Shown here piece after piece: positions 17,084 through 25,645 of a stretch of 64,000 nucleotides of DNA; position 1 is the first letter of the stretch, and each line of letters opens with the position of its first letter. Source of the stretch: Silicimonas sp. (lineage in GTDB: Bacteria; Pseudomonadota; Alphaproteobacteria; Rhodobacterales; Rhodobacteraceae); contig JAJEAC010000106.1 of assembly GCA_022824315.1 (NCBI GenBank), positions 1-64,000 of the forward strand, written 5' to 3'. The notes beneath the pieces were generated by a model, which was not told where the DNA came from, did not search any database, and saw only the letters and a program-made list of their open reading frames with translations. The position numbers were made by a program, and so were the translations under genes.

Positions 17084-18601
17084 TCAAAAGTGGATCCTGA
17101 ACTCCTCGCGAACCCGTAGGTCCAATTCGGCCGGGACCTGGATCTTCGCCTCCGACAGGATCCTGTCAATTCTTGCACGGGCCTCGGACAGAATCTCCGG
17201 CCTTTGCGCCTCGTCCCACTCCTTGGGACTCATGCGGTTGCCGAGCACGGGATAGGTGTATTCCGTCTGCATCATGCGCAACGTCTGGTCACTGCCCAGG
17301 TAGTGGCCCGGCCCGTCAAGGCAAACCTCGCGCATGGTCTCGATCGAAACCGTCTCCTCGTCCACCTCAATCCCGCGGACACAACGCAACGCCTGTCCAA
17401 TGACGTCGTCGTCAAGGACAAGGCTCTCGAAGCAGAAGCCGAGGAGCGATGCCTGCATGCCGGCGGACTCGTAGACCATGTTCAGTCCCGCAAGCCCCGC
17501 CAGCACGGCACTGATCCCCTGCTCCCATCCCGTCTGGATGTCCGGGAGCTTGGAGTCCGCCATGCCGGCGGCCGCGCCGCCGGGCAATCCGTAGAACCGG
17601 TGCATCTGCGCACAGCCGGCCGTGAGCAATGCCTGTTCGGCCGAACCGCCGGACATTGCGCCCGTGCGAAGATCCGACACGAAGGGCCATGTCCCAAACA
17701 CCGCCGGGTGTCCCTCGATGACCGAGTTCACGTAGACCACGCCCGCAAGACATTCGGCGACGGCCTGGACGATGGCCGTGGCGATCGGCGCGGGCGCCGT
17801 CGCTCCCGCCTGTCCCGCGGAAAGGAGCAGCACCGGCATTCCGGCGCGAATGCAGTCTTCCATCACCATGCAGCTCTCTTCCGCGAACTTCATCGGCGGA
17901 ACGACAAAGCAGTTCGAGTTCGAGATGAAGGGACGGGCACGCCATTCCGACTCGCTGCCCGCCAGCATGTGAATCAGCTTGATGGCGGGAGCGACGTTGC
18001 CGGGTTCGGAAAACGAGGTGCCGATGTGCTTCCTGGTGCCGGAAACGCAAGCATAGATCGTGTTCAGGTCAAGTTCGAGATTGTCCTCGATGTCGCGACA
18101 GACCATCGGGCGCTGGAAGAAATGGATGTTGTCCAGGTTCTGCACGAGGCGGGCCGCATCGTGGAGGTCTGCCGCGGACGGGTTCCGATACTCCTTCGTG
18201 AACGGGTCCACGACATGGACCGCCGCCCCGGCCGTGCCGTAATGGACGCGGCTTTCCTCAAGATGCAGGTCGAATTTCGGGTCACGGCCATGCAGCGTGA
18301 TGTTGCGCGCCGCCTTTGCCAGCATGTCCTCCACCAGCGTCCGCGAAAACCGGAGGCGCCCGTCTTCATCATGCCGCGCACCGGCTGCCGTCATCGCTTC
18401 GACGCCGGACGGCGGGGCGTCTGCAAGGCCAATCTCTTCCAGGGCATCAAGAGCCGCCTCGTGAATGCGCTTCACGCCACTCTCGGAAAGCGGCGCGTAG
18501 CGTCCTCCCTTCATCCCCGGACGCACCGGTCGCAATTCCTCTGCGAGCGGTGCCGCACGGAGGGCAACGCGTGCGGCGCGTCCTCCCGAACGGCGGCTCA
18601 T
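17084..18601 (-). CDS. MttB-like (non-pyrrolysine) trimethylamine methyltransferase family protein
   Basis: 505 residues in one uninterrupted frame, with no amber codon, so it is of the non-pyrrolysine MttB branch. Family blocks: MKGGRYAPLSESGVKRIHEAALDALEEIG, NLDNIHFFQRP, SLSEPG-like TSFSEPGNVAPAIKL, SNSNCFVVPPMKF, PVLLLSAGQAGATAPAPI and LPDIQTGWEQG. Characterised non-Pyl homologues demethylate glycine betaine, proline betaine or carnitine and pass the methyl group to a corrinoid protein. No corrinoid protein is encoded here. It is the last gene of the XRE-FAD/GcvT operon, 48 nt after the dehydrogenase. Confidence 0.87.
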   Translation of the reverse strand: MSRRSGGRAARVALRAAPLAEELRPVRPGMKGGRYAPLSESGVKRIHEAALDALEEIGLADAPPSGVEAMTAAGARHDEDGRLRFSRTLVEDMLAKAARNITLHGRDPKFDLHLEESRVHYGTAGAAVHVVDPFTKEYRNPSAADLHDAARLVQNLDNIHFFQRPMVCRDIEDNLELDLNTIYACVSGTRKHIGTSFSEPGNVAPAIKLIHMLAGSESEWRARPFISNSNCFVVPPMKFAEESCMVMEDCIRAGMPVLLLSAGQAGATAPAPIATAIVQAVAECLAGVVYVNSVIEGHPAVFGTWPFVSDLRTGAMSGGSAEQALLTAGCAQMHRFYGLPGGAAAGMADSKLPDIQTGWEQGISAVLAGLAGLNMVYESAGMQASLLGFCFESLVLDDDVIGQALRCVRGIEVDEETVSIETMREVCLDGPGHYLGSDQTLRMMQTEYTYPVLGNRMSPKEWDEAQRPEILSEARARIDRILSEAKIQVPAELDLRVREEFRIHF

Positions 18602-18649
18602 GGCTTCACCTCGTTCGCAGAAAACTTTATTCGGCTCGTTCGTGACATC

Positions 18650-21097
18650 TCAGGCCCTCGCTCTTGCCGCATCTGGATCATACATCGGTGCAAGGCTGGC
18701 CACCGCCTTGACGCGACTTCCCGCAATCTCGATCTCGTAGCCCGAAGCCAGCATGCTCTCAGCGCTTTCGCCCTCGCACGGCACGTAACCCATGCCGATC
18801 GCGCCACCCAGCGCGTGCCCGTAGTTGGCCGAGGTCACGATGCCCACGATCTCGCCATCTCGAACCAAGGGCTCGTTGTGAAACAGCACGGGCTCGGAAT
18901 CCTCGAGCCGGAACTGCACGAGGCGGCGCTTGAGGCCCTCCTCTCTCTTCCTGAGCACGGCATCGCGGCCAATGAATGTCTCCTTGGCACCGGTCTTGAC
19001 GGCAAATCCCAGCCCGGCTTCCAGCACATGGTCCTCGTCGGTGATGTCGTGGCCAAAGTGACGAAAGGCCTTTTCGATCCGGCAGGAGTCCATCGCGTGA
19101 AGGCCGGCAAGCCTGAGACCGAATTCCTCTCCGGCATCCAGCAGCGTCTCGAAGACATGGGCGGCCTGGTCGGTCGAGGCATAGATTTCCCAGCCCAGTT
19201 CGCCGACATAGGAAATCCGGTGCGCACGAGCGAGGCCCATTCCGAGCTCGATGTCCCTGGCAGCGCCAAACGGGAATGCCGCGTTCGAGAAATCGTCCGG
19301 CGAAACCGCCTGCATCACGTCCCGTGACCGGGGACCCATGAGGGGGAAGACGGCCTCTGCAGGCGTGACATCCAGAATGACCGCCACGTCGTCCCCCAGA
19401 TGCCGGCGGAGCCAGGCAAGATCGCGCTGCACGGTGGCCGCGGGGACCACCAGCAGGAACGCGGCCTCGCCGAGCCGGGTCACCGTCAGATCGCACTCGA
19501 TCCCGCCGCGCTCGTTCAACATCTGGCCGTAGGTTACCGTGCCGACCGGACTGTCCAGGTCGCCTGCGAAGACACGTTGAAGGAAGCCCAGCGCCCCGGG
19601 ACCGTCGACCCGGATCTTGCCGAAGGAGGACATGTCCAGAAGGCCGACGCCTTCGCGCATGGCCATGTGCTCGTCCCTCTGGTTCAGGAACCAGTTCTGG
19701 CGCTGCCAGTCATGGCGGTATTCGCGCGCCTGGCCGTCCCGGGCAAACCAGTTGGCGCGTTCCCATCCGGCCGCCTCCCCAAAGACCGCGCCGCGCTCCC
19801 TGAGGTGCTCATGGACCGGAGACCGTCGCACCCCGCGCGCCGTTTCGACCTGCCGGAACGGATAGTGGTCCGCGTAGAGGAGGCCGAGGGATTCGGACAC
19901 GCGCTCCTTCAGGTACCGCCGGTTGCGCTGAAACGGCTGGGCGCGGCGGACATCAACGTCCCAGAGATCGAAGGGCGCGCGACCCTCGTCAATCCACTCG
20001 GCCAGCGCCATGCCCGCGCCACCGGACGACACGATGCCGATCGAGTTGTAGCCGGCGGCCACCCAGTACCCGTCCAGGTCGGGTGCCTCCCCGAGATAGT
20101 AGCGGTCGTCCGGGGTGAAGCTCTCAGGACCGTTGAAGAACGTGTGAATGCCTGCGGTCTGGAAGAGCGGCACGCGATTCATGGCAAGCTCGAGAATCGG
20201 CTCGAAATGCTCGTAGTCCTCCGGCAGCGTATCGAATTCGAAGTCCTCGGGAATGCCGTCCATTCCCCAGGGCTTTGCCTTGGGTTCGAAAGCCCCAAGC
20301 ATCATCTTGCCGGCATCGGCCTTGTAGTAGGCGCATTCGTCCGGCACCCGGAGGACGGGCAGATGCCCAATGCCGTCGACGGGCTCGGTAATGAGGTAGA
20401 AGTGCTCGCAGGCATGGAGCGGCAGCGTGACCCCCGAGCGCCCTGCAAGCTCCCGTGCCCACATGCCGCCGCAGTTGACGACGACGTCCGCGCTCGTGTG
20501 GCCCGATTCGCCACCGATCTCCCACTCGACGCCCGTCACCTTCCGATCGATTTCAGTGACCGCTGTCACCTTGGCGCCTTCGGTGATCTTCACGCCCTTC
20601 ATCCGCGCACCCCGCGCCAGTGCCATCGCGATATTGGCCGGATCGCACTGCCCGTCACCCGGAAGATGAACGGCAGCAACCATGTCCTCGACGTTGACGT
20701 GAGGATACAGCGCCCGGACCTCTTCGGAGCCGATCTCGTTCACCTCGATGCCAAAGGCGCGGGCGAGCGATGCCTGACGCCGAACCTCTTCACGCCGATC
20801 TTCCGTCAGGGCAACTGTGAGAGAACCGACCATCCGAAATCCTGTCGCCACGCCCGTCTCGGCCTCGAGCCGCCGGTAGAGATCGGCAGAATACTTGGCG
20901 AGCCGGGTCATGTTCTCGTTGGCCCGCAACTGCCCGATCAGCCCGGCCGCATGCCACGTCGTGCCGCAGGTCAGCTTCTTGCGCTCCAGGAGCAGAATGT
21001 CCGTCCAGCCCCTTTCGGCGAGATGGTAGGCAACCGAACAGCCGGACACACCGCCGCCGATGATCACGGCGCGGGCATGCGTGGGCAGCACGCTCAT
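18650..21097 (-). CDS. FAD-dependent dehydrogenase with GcvT domain (dimethylglycine/sarcosine type), copy B
   Basis: 815 residues. The N-terminal DAO-type FAD domain (about 1-370) has AVIIGGGVSGCSVAYHL and GTTWHAAGL, with His49 at the place where FAD is covalently bound in dimethylglycine and sarcosine dehydrogenases. A linking FAO_M-like segment follows, then an aminomethyltransferase (GcvT) folate domain (about 430-720) and GcvT C-terminal domain ending VPCEGESAESML. Such enzymes demethylate N-methyl amino acids and can pass the one-carbon unit to tetrahydrofolate. The start overlaps the PPOX-fold gene by 4 nt. The exact substrate is not known. Confidence 0.88.
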   Translation of the reverse strand: MSVLPTHARAVIIGGGVSGCSVAYHLAERGWTDILLLERKKLTCGTTWHAAGLIGQLRANENMTRLAKYSADLYRRLEAETGVATGFRMVGSLTVALTEDRREEVRRQASLARAFGIEVNEIGSEEVRALYPHVNVEDMVAAVHLPGDGQCDPANIAMALARGARMKGVKITEGAKVTAVTEIDRKVTGVEWEIGGESGHTSADVVVNCGGMWARELAGRSGVTLPLHACEHFYLITEPVDGIGHLPVLRVPDECAYYKADAGKMMLGAFEPKAKPWGMDGIPEDFEFDTLPEDYEHFEPILELAMNRVPLFQTAGIHTFFNGPESFTPDDRYYLGEAPDLDGYWVAAGYNSIGIVSSGGAGMALAEWIDEGRAPFDLWDVDVRRAQPFQRNRRYLKERVSESLGLLYADHYPFRQVETARGVRRSPVHEHLRERGAVFGEAAGWERANWFARDGQAREYRHDWQRQNWFLNQRDEHMAMREGVGLLDMSSFGKIRVDGPGALGFLQRVFAGDLDSPVGTVTYGQMLNERGGIECDLTVTRLGEAAFLLVVPAATVQRDLAWLRRHLGDDVAVILDVTPAEAVFPLMGPRSRDVMQAVSPDDFSNAAFPFGAARDIELGMGLARAHRISYVGELGWEIYASTDQAAHVFETLLDAGEEFGLRLAGLHAMDSCRIEKAFRHFGHDITDEDHVLEAGLGFAVKTGAKETFIGRDAVLRKREEGLKRRLVQFRLEDSEPVLFHNEPLVRDGEIVGIVTSANYGHALGGAIGMGYVPCEGESAESMLASGYEIEIAGSRVKAVASLAPMYDPDAARARA

Positions 21098-21549
21098 GGG
21101 TACAGCTCCGCAAATCTGGACTTGTAGAGCGCGATCATCTCGTCCTCGGTGGCACCGCCGTCATAGGGCGGGGTCGCAAGGTGAAGCACGCGTTCCGCCC
21201 CGATGCGGACGAGATGCGAGATGCGCGACGACAGTTCGCTCCATGCTTCCTCCCACATCGGGAAGAGTTCCATGAATGAGGGATCCCGCCTGCCAATGAT
21301 CGTTGCCGACCCGAAGACGCGCACGCCCTTGCGGCGAAACGGGTCGACAAACACGACCTCGGCGCGCGGCGCGTCGGAGAGGTTTCGGCGCGTTCCCGGC
21401 GAGCGTATGTCTCCGTAGGCGATCGCGTCGTCGCCAAGGGCGAGGAACGTGCCCTTCGGCGCCGCCGCCGGTTCGCCGCCCGGCGTCACGGTGGCAACGA
21501 TGCCCAAAGGGAACTCCCGGATGATGCGCTGCGCTTCGGCGTCAAGCAT
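21094..21549 (-). CDS. Pyridoxamine 5'-phosphate oxidase-fold flavin-binding protein
   Basis: 151 residues from the ATG at 21549, which has GGGAGGG six bases upstream; a longer open frame exists but lacks homology. The sequence LGIVATVTPGGEPAAAPKGTF, IRSPGTRRNL and VVFVDPFRRKGVRVFGSA is that of small split-barrel PPOX/FMN-binding proteins. These bind FMN or F420-like cofactors; the reaction is unknown. It lies between two FAD/GcvT dehydrogenase genes, overlapping one by 4 nt and the 46-codon ORF by 8 nt, which ties it to amine oxidation. Confidence 0.82.
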   Translation of the reverse strand: MLDAEAQRIIREFPLGIVATVTPGGEPAAAPKGTFLALGDDAIAYGDIRSPGTRRNLSDAPRAEVVFVDPFRRKGVRVFGSATIIGRRDPSFMELFPMWEEAWSELSSRISHLVRIGAERVLHLATPPYDGGATEDEMIALYKSRFAELYP

Positions 21550-21682
21550 GGCCAGCCCTCCCGGACATGCCGCCCGCGGCCGGACAGCCGTGACTTGGCC
21601 GCGGTGGATTCTCTTTGGGCAAGTCCATGGGTTCGAACGGTCCGCCGAACCTGGCACCTCGCATCATCGCATCCCGCGTCAT
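21542..21682 (-). CDS. Candidate 46-aa small protein, overlapping both neighbours
   Basis: A 46-codon frame starts with an ATG that overlaps the stop of dehydrogenase copy A (ATGA) and ends with TGA 8 nt inside the PPOX-fold gene (ATGCTTGA). It fills exactly the gap between two genes of the operon. The product is Gly/Pro/Arg-rich with FGGPFEPMDLPKENPPRP; I recognise no family. The ORF may be a real small protein or only a translational bridge that carries ribosomes across the gap. Confidence 0.45.
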   Translation of the reverse strand: MTRDAMMRGARFGGPFEPMDLPKENPPRPSHGCPAAGGMSGRAGHA

Positions 21683-24129
21683 GCCCGAAGCCTTTCGTTG
21701 TCCGGATCCCAGAGCGGGGCATCTGGCTGCACCGTGGCCCTGCAGCGCTCCCCGTAGATGTCGACCTCGATCTCCGTGCCCGGGACAGCAAGATCGGATC
21801 GCAGCATGCCAAGGGCAACGGAGGCGCTGACACGGTAGCCCCACCCGCCCGAAGTGGTCTCGCCGACGACCTGGCCATCATGCCATAGCGTCGACATGTA
21901 CGGCGCGTCCGCATCGCCGGCGTCCACTTTGAGCATCACGAAGCGTTTCGTGACGCCCAGCCGCTTTTGTTCCAGCAGCGCCGCCTTCCCCGGAAAGTCC
22001 GTGTTCTTGTCGAACCTGATGAAGCGGTCGAGCCCGCCTTCCAGGAGGCTGTAATCCGATGACAGGTCGCCTTTCCAGGCACGGTAGCCCTTTTCGATGC
22101 GAAGCGAGTTGAGCGCCCACATGCCGAACGGCTTCGCGCCTGCTTCCGTCACGGCGTCCCAGATGTCCGGGGCGTCCTCGAACCGACAGTGAACCTCCCA
22201 ACCGAGTTCGCCGGCGAAGGAAACGCGGGCCAGCGAGCACTCCTTGCCGGAAATGCTGCCGTCAAGGCTGATCGACAGCCACCCGGCATCGAGATCGTGA
22301 CCGTCATTGATGCTGCCGAGGATCTCGCGCGATGCCGGACCGGTCACCAAGAGGCACTCGAACTCCTTCGTGTGATCCGTCACGCTGATGCCGTCCGGCG
22401 CGTTGCGGGACAGCAGTTCGCCGTCATGCCACTCGGCGGTCGCGGCAGTGATCAGGCGCACCTCGCTGTCGCCGTGCACCGACACCGACATCTCGGTGAC
22501 GATGCGTCCCCTGTCGTCCGCAAAATAGGCAAGACTGATTCGGCCTTCTCCCGGCAACCGCGACGCCGTCAGGCTGTCGACATAGGCTCGCGCACCGGGA
22601 CCATGCACCTTGAATCGCGAGAAGCCCGTGATCGCCAGAATCCCGCAATGATCGCGCACGTGCTCGCACTCCTCGCGAATGCGTTGTTCCCAAGGTCCCG
22701 ACCGGTTCCAGGTCTGGGTCGCGTCGTGGCCCGTGTCATCATCAGGACGCGCGAAATAGTTTGCGCGTTCCCAACCGTTATAGGCGCCGAAGACCGCGCC
22801 GGCCTGTACCAAACGGTCGTGCAGCGCGGACCGCTTCCGGTCACGGCCCGCAGGCCACTCATGCCAGGGGAAGTGCATCGCGTACTCGTGGCCATAGACC
22901 TCCATGCCCTTCTCGATGCAGTACTCGCGATCCGTGTAATCGGTGTATCGCCGGGGGTCGCAGGACCACATGTCCCATTCGGTCTGGCCTTCGGTCATCC
23001 ATTCGGCGAGCACCTTGCCTGCACCTCCGGCCTGCGCGATGCCGAAGGTAAAGACACAGGCCTCGAATGCGTTCGGAACCCCGGGCATCGGGCCAACCAG
23101 CGGATTGCCATCCGGGGCATAGGGAATGGGCCCATTGATCACCTTCGCGATGCCGGACATGCCAAGTTGCGGCACGCGGGCCATGGCATCCTCGATGTAG
23201 GTCTCGAGCCGGTCGAGATCGTCCGGGTAGAGCTGGAAGCTGAAGTCCTCCGGCATCGGATCATCCGGCGTGGCCCAATGCGCCCGACAGTTCCTTTCGT
23301 ATGGCCCCAGGTTGAAGCCGTTCTTTTCCTGCCGGAGGTAGTAGGAAACGTCGACATCGCGCATCAGGGGCAGTTTGCGGCCGCTGTCCCGTGTCCAGGA
23401 GGCGACTTCGGGGATCTCTTCGGACAGGAGGTACTGGTGGCTCATCACCATCATCGGGACCGTCCGCCCTCCGAAGGGCACGAACCACTCGCCGACCCGC
23501 TGCGCGTAGTATCCTGCGGCGTTAACGACGCACTCGCAGCGGATGTCGCCCTTATCGGTGTGAACGATCCACTCGCCGTTCTCGCGACTGATGCCGGTTG
23601 CAGGCGTAAAGCGCACAACCTGTGCGCCCATGTCGCGTGCGCCTGTTGCGAGCGCCTGCGTCAGTTGCGCGGGATCGATGTCGCCATCCGTCGGGTCGTA
23701 GAGAACGCCTTCCAGGTCATGGGTTTCCATGAAGGGATACAGCGACTTCGCCTCGTCCGGCGAAAGAATCTGGATGTCGATCCCCTGGTAGCGCCCCATT
23801 CCGCAGGCTCGATGGAACTCCTGCATCCGCTCCCTTGAATGGGCCAGCCGGATCGAGCCGGTGACGTGATAGTTCATGGGGTAGCCGACGGCGTCGCCCA
23901 GGCCTCGATAGAGCTCCGTCGAATAGCGCTGCATGTTCATGATCGACCATGACGTCGAGAATGTCGGCACGTTGCCGGCGGCATGCCAAGTCGATCCTGC
24001 CGTGAGCTCGTTCTTTTCCAGCAGCACGCAATCGGTCCATCCGGCCTTCGCAAGGTGATACAGTGCAGAGGCCCCAACTGCGCCTCCGCCGATGATGACT
24101 GCACGGGCTGTTGTCGGAAATTCGGCCAT
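21679..24129 (-). CDS. FAD-dependent dehydrogenase with GcvT domain (dimethylglycine/sarcosine type), copy A
   Basis: 816 residues with the same plan as copy B: AVIIGGGAVGASALYHL, then AGSTWHAAGN with His49 as the covalent-FAD candidate, the DAO domain to about 370, a GcvT folate domain from about 440 and a C-terminal GcvT extension. Sequence between A and B differs widely (for example GNVPTFS against GLIGQLR after the His motif), so they likely have different substrates. It is the first enzyme gene after the XRE-cupin regulator, with a 10-nt gap. Confidence 0.88.
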   Translation of the reverse strand: MAEFPTTARAVIIGGGAVGASALYHLAKAGWTDCVLLEKNELTAGSTWHAAGNVPTFSTSWSIMNMQRYSTELYRGLGDAVGYPMNYHVTGSIRLAHSRERMQEFHRACGMGRYQGIDIQILSPDEAKSLYPFMETHDLEGVLYDPTDGDIDPAQLTQALATGARDMGAQVVRFTPATGISRENGEWIVHTDKGDIRCECVVNAAGYYAQRVGEWFVPFGGRTVPMMVMSHQYLLSEEIPEVASWTRDSGRKLPLMRDVDVSYYLRQEKNGFNLGPYERNCRAHWATPDDPMPEDFSFQLYPDDLDRLETYIEDAMARVPQLGMSGIAKVINGPIPYAPDGNPLVGPMPGVPNAFEACVFTFGIAQAGGAGKVLAEWMTEGQTEWDMWSCDPRRYTDYTDREYCIEKGMEVYGHEYAMHFPWHEWPAGRDRKRSALHDRLVQAGAVFGAYNGWERANYFARPDDDTGHDATQTWNRSGPWEQRIREECEHVRDHCGILAITGFSRFKVHGPGARAYVDSLTASRLPGEGRISLAYFADDRGRIVTEMSVSVHGDSEVRLITAATAEWHDGELLSRNAPDGISVTDHTKEFECLLVTGPASREILGSINDGHDLDAGWLSISLDGSISGKECSLARVSFAGELGWEVHCRFEDAPDIWDAVTEAGAKPFGMWALNSLRIEKGYRAWKGDLSSDYSLLEGGLDRFIRFDKNTDFPGKAALLEQKRLGVTKRFVMLKVDAGDADAPYMSTLWHDGQVVGETTSGGWGYRVSASVALGMLRSDLAVPGTEIEVDIYGERCRATVQPDAPLWDPDNERLRA

Positions 24130-24139
24130 GAACGGATCC

Positions 24140-24706
24140 TCAGTATACGGGCGGCGCGATCACCCAGATCGCGATGCAGGGTTCGGATGTGCGGTTGGCC
24201 CAACGGAAGGGCTCTCCGCGAATGCGGAAACTGTCGCCGGGCTCCAGGGCGAAGCTCTGCCGGTCGATGGTCAATTCAAGCCGCCCCGAAACGATGTATC
24301 CCACCTCCTGGGTCGGACGCACGGTGTCCTCGGACCGCTCGGCGCCCGGGGCGAATGTCGAGTGAACCACTTCGAAATCATCCGTGAGATCCGGCGACAA
24401 GAGCTCTTCGAAAAGCCCTCGCACGCGGTGGCCAAGGGGACGACGGCCGCCCTTGCGGACGATGCGGCCCTCTTCGTGCGGAGCGCCCGGCGACTTGCCG
24501 AAGAACGAGCGCAAAGGCATGTCGAGCGTGGCCGCCAACGCGTCCAGCTCTTCCATGGACGGTTCGGAGATGTCGCGCTCGACCTGGCTCAGCCAACCGA
24601 TCGAGCGCCCGATGCGCTCGCTCACTTCCGCAAGCGTCAATCCACGCTGGCGACGCAGGACCCGCAGGTCCTGGCCGAGACTTTCGGACGCGATGGTTGC
24701 GGTCAT
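24140..24706 (-). CDS. XRE-family transcriptional regulator with C-terminal cupin domain
   Basis: 188 residues from the ATG at 24706 (GGGGG five bases upstream); a further in-frame ATG at 24784 would run through the palindrome described next. A helix-turn-helix covers about residues 12-66 (LRVLRRQRGLTLAEVSERIGRS) and a cupin sensor about 105-185 (TQEVGYIVSGRLELTI, LEPGDSFRIRGE). This architecture is common in repressors of amine and amino acid breakdown, such as PuuR, where the cupin senses the ligand. It is the first gene of the methylamine operon and probably controls it. Confidence 0.9.
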   Translation of the reverse strand: MTATIASESLGQDLRVLRRQRGLTLAEVSERIGRSIGWLSQVERDISEPSMEELDALAATLDMPLRSFFGKSPGAPHEEGRIVRKGGRRPLGHRVRGLFEELLSPDLTDDFEVVHSTFAPGAERSEDTVRPTQEVGYIVSGRLELTIDRQSFALEPGDSFRIRGEPFRWANRTSEPCIAIWVIAPPVY

Positions 24707-24752
24707 TTGTACCCCCGCTGCGACGCCACAATGCGATTTCCGCGCAGATGCC

Positions 24753-24777
24753 GTGAAAAAGTCAACAAGTTTTTCAC
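24753..24777. promoter_or_regulatory. Palindrome upstream of the XRE-cupin operon, probable operator
   Basis: Perfect 8-base arms GTGAAAAA (24753-24760) and TTTTTCAC (24770-24777) flank a 9-base spacer. Read on the minus strand, a -35-like TTGACT lies across the centre, and the site ends 47 bases before the regulator start. Position and symmetry fit autoregulation by the XRE-cupin protein, but binding is inferred. Confidence 0.55.
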
Positions 24778-24938
24778 AAGACATGGAAGATCAGCCCGGA
24801 CCATCGGGGGGCGGGCGCGTGTCCGGTGCCGTTGAATTTCGGATTGCCTTGATCGAAGCGAGACGAATTTTCCCGCGTTCTTCCAGCTTTGCGCAATGCC
24901 TGGTTGCCCGCAGCTCAAGACCTGAACGTCGGAGATGA

Positions 24939-25340
24939 TCACGGAATACCGGATGCCGGAAGGCTCCAAGCTTGGTGTCCCGGCGCGGCATCAGTGCGAG
25001 GCCTGCTTGCAATGACAGGGCCGGGCACCACGAAGCGCCCCGGTGACACCTGATCCCACGCCACCACGTAGACCTCGTGAGCCGCACGCTTGATCCGCCC
25101 AATCTTGATCTGCCGCCAGAGCGGGCGAACGACGGCATCCGCGCCTTTCGGCAGCCCAACGGCCGTCGCGAACTCGGAGCGGCCGAAAACCCGGGTGGAG
25201 GCGAGAAAGCTCGTCGCCCGTTCCTGGAGTTCGGTCGGCATCGCCACTGCCCAAGACCGATCAAGTTCGGTTTCCGAGACTCGGTCCGAGACCGCTTCGG
25301 CAGTCTGGTTGTCATCCGCCAGGCGAATTCTCGGAATCAT
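24939..25340 (-). pseudogene. Chimeric toxin-antitoxin fragment (HepT-like start, AbiEi-like body)
   Basis: A 133-codon frame starts by 4-nt overlap with the nucleotidyltransferase. Its first residues, MIPRIRLAD, resemble the usual start of HepT/DUF86 HEPN toxins, the normal partner of MNT proteins, but the rest of HepT is absent. From an internal Met at 25241 the sequence FGRSEFATAVGLPKG..LWRQIKIGRIKRAAHEVYVVA looks like the N-terminal winged helix of AbiEi-type antitoxins, and homology fades after PVIASRPRTDA. I read it as a decayed fusion; a novel small protein is the alternative. Confidence 0.42.
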
Positions 25341-25645
25341 GCTTCATGCACAAGCTCGCGGCATTCGTTGATGCTGGCCAGCAGGTACTTGTTGTCAGGA
25401 AGTGCCGAGATCAGGTCGACATCATTGCCCAAGGTGGCGGCAAGATCGTCCTGCAACCCGAAATGCCGCTCAAGAAACAAGCGATCATCTGACGGCTCGT
25501 ATTCCACGAGGAAGTCGACGTCGCTTCTGATTGGATCGAAGTCGGTTGCGCGCGCGGCCGAGCCGAAGATTTCAAGGCGAGCCACGCCGTAGCTGCGGCA
25601 AAGTTCGGCGATCTCGTTCCTCCTGCTGGCGACCTCTGCGTGCAT
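25337..25645 (-). CDS. MNT-type nucleotidyltransferase (MntA-like antitoxin)
   Basis: 102 residues from the ATG at 25645, preceded by AAGGAAAGGC; a longer open frame lacks homology. The minimal nucleotidyltransferase signature is complete: IFGSAARATDFDPIRSDVDF with the GSxAR loop and paired Asp, and a third Asp in NDVDLI. MntA-type proteins AMPylate and neutralise HEPN ribonuclease toxins. The expected HepT toxin should follow directly, but only a fragment is there, so the antitoxin may be an orphan. Confidence 0.85.
   Translation of the reverse strand: MHAEVASRRNEIAELCRSYGVARLEIFGSAARATDFDPIRSDVDFLVEYEPSDDRLFLERHFGLQDDLAATLGNDVDLISALPDNKYLLASINECRELVHEA

Noticed and set aside
17084-18601. 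Pyrrolysine-containing trimethylamine methyltransferase
   Set aside because: The frame of normal length has no internal amber codon and no pylTSBCD genes are near.
17204-19327. 707-codon plus-strand open frame
   Set aside because: It is antisense to the MttB-like gene and dehydrogenase B, has no domain motif and is Arg/His-rich, as expected for a shadow frame in GC-rich DNA.
22189-23838. 549-codon plus-strand open frame
   Set aside because: Antisense to dehydrogenase A; no recognisable domain.
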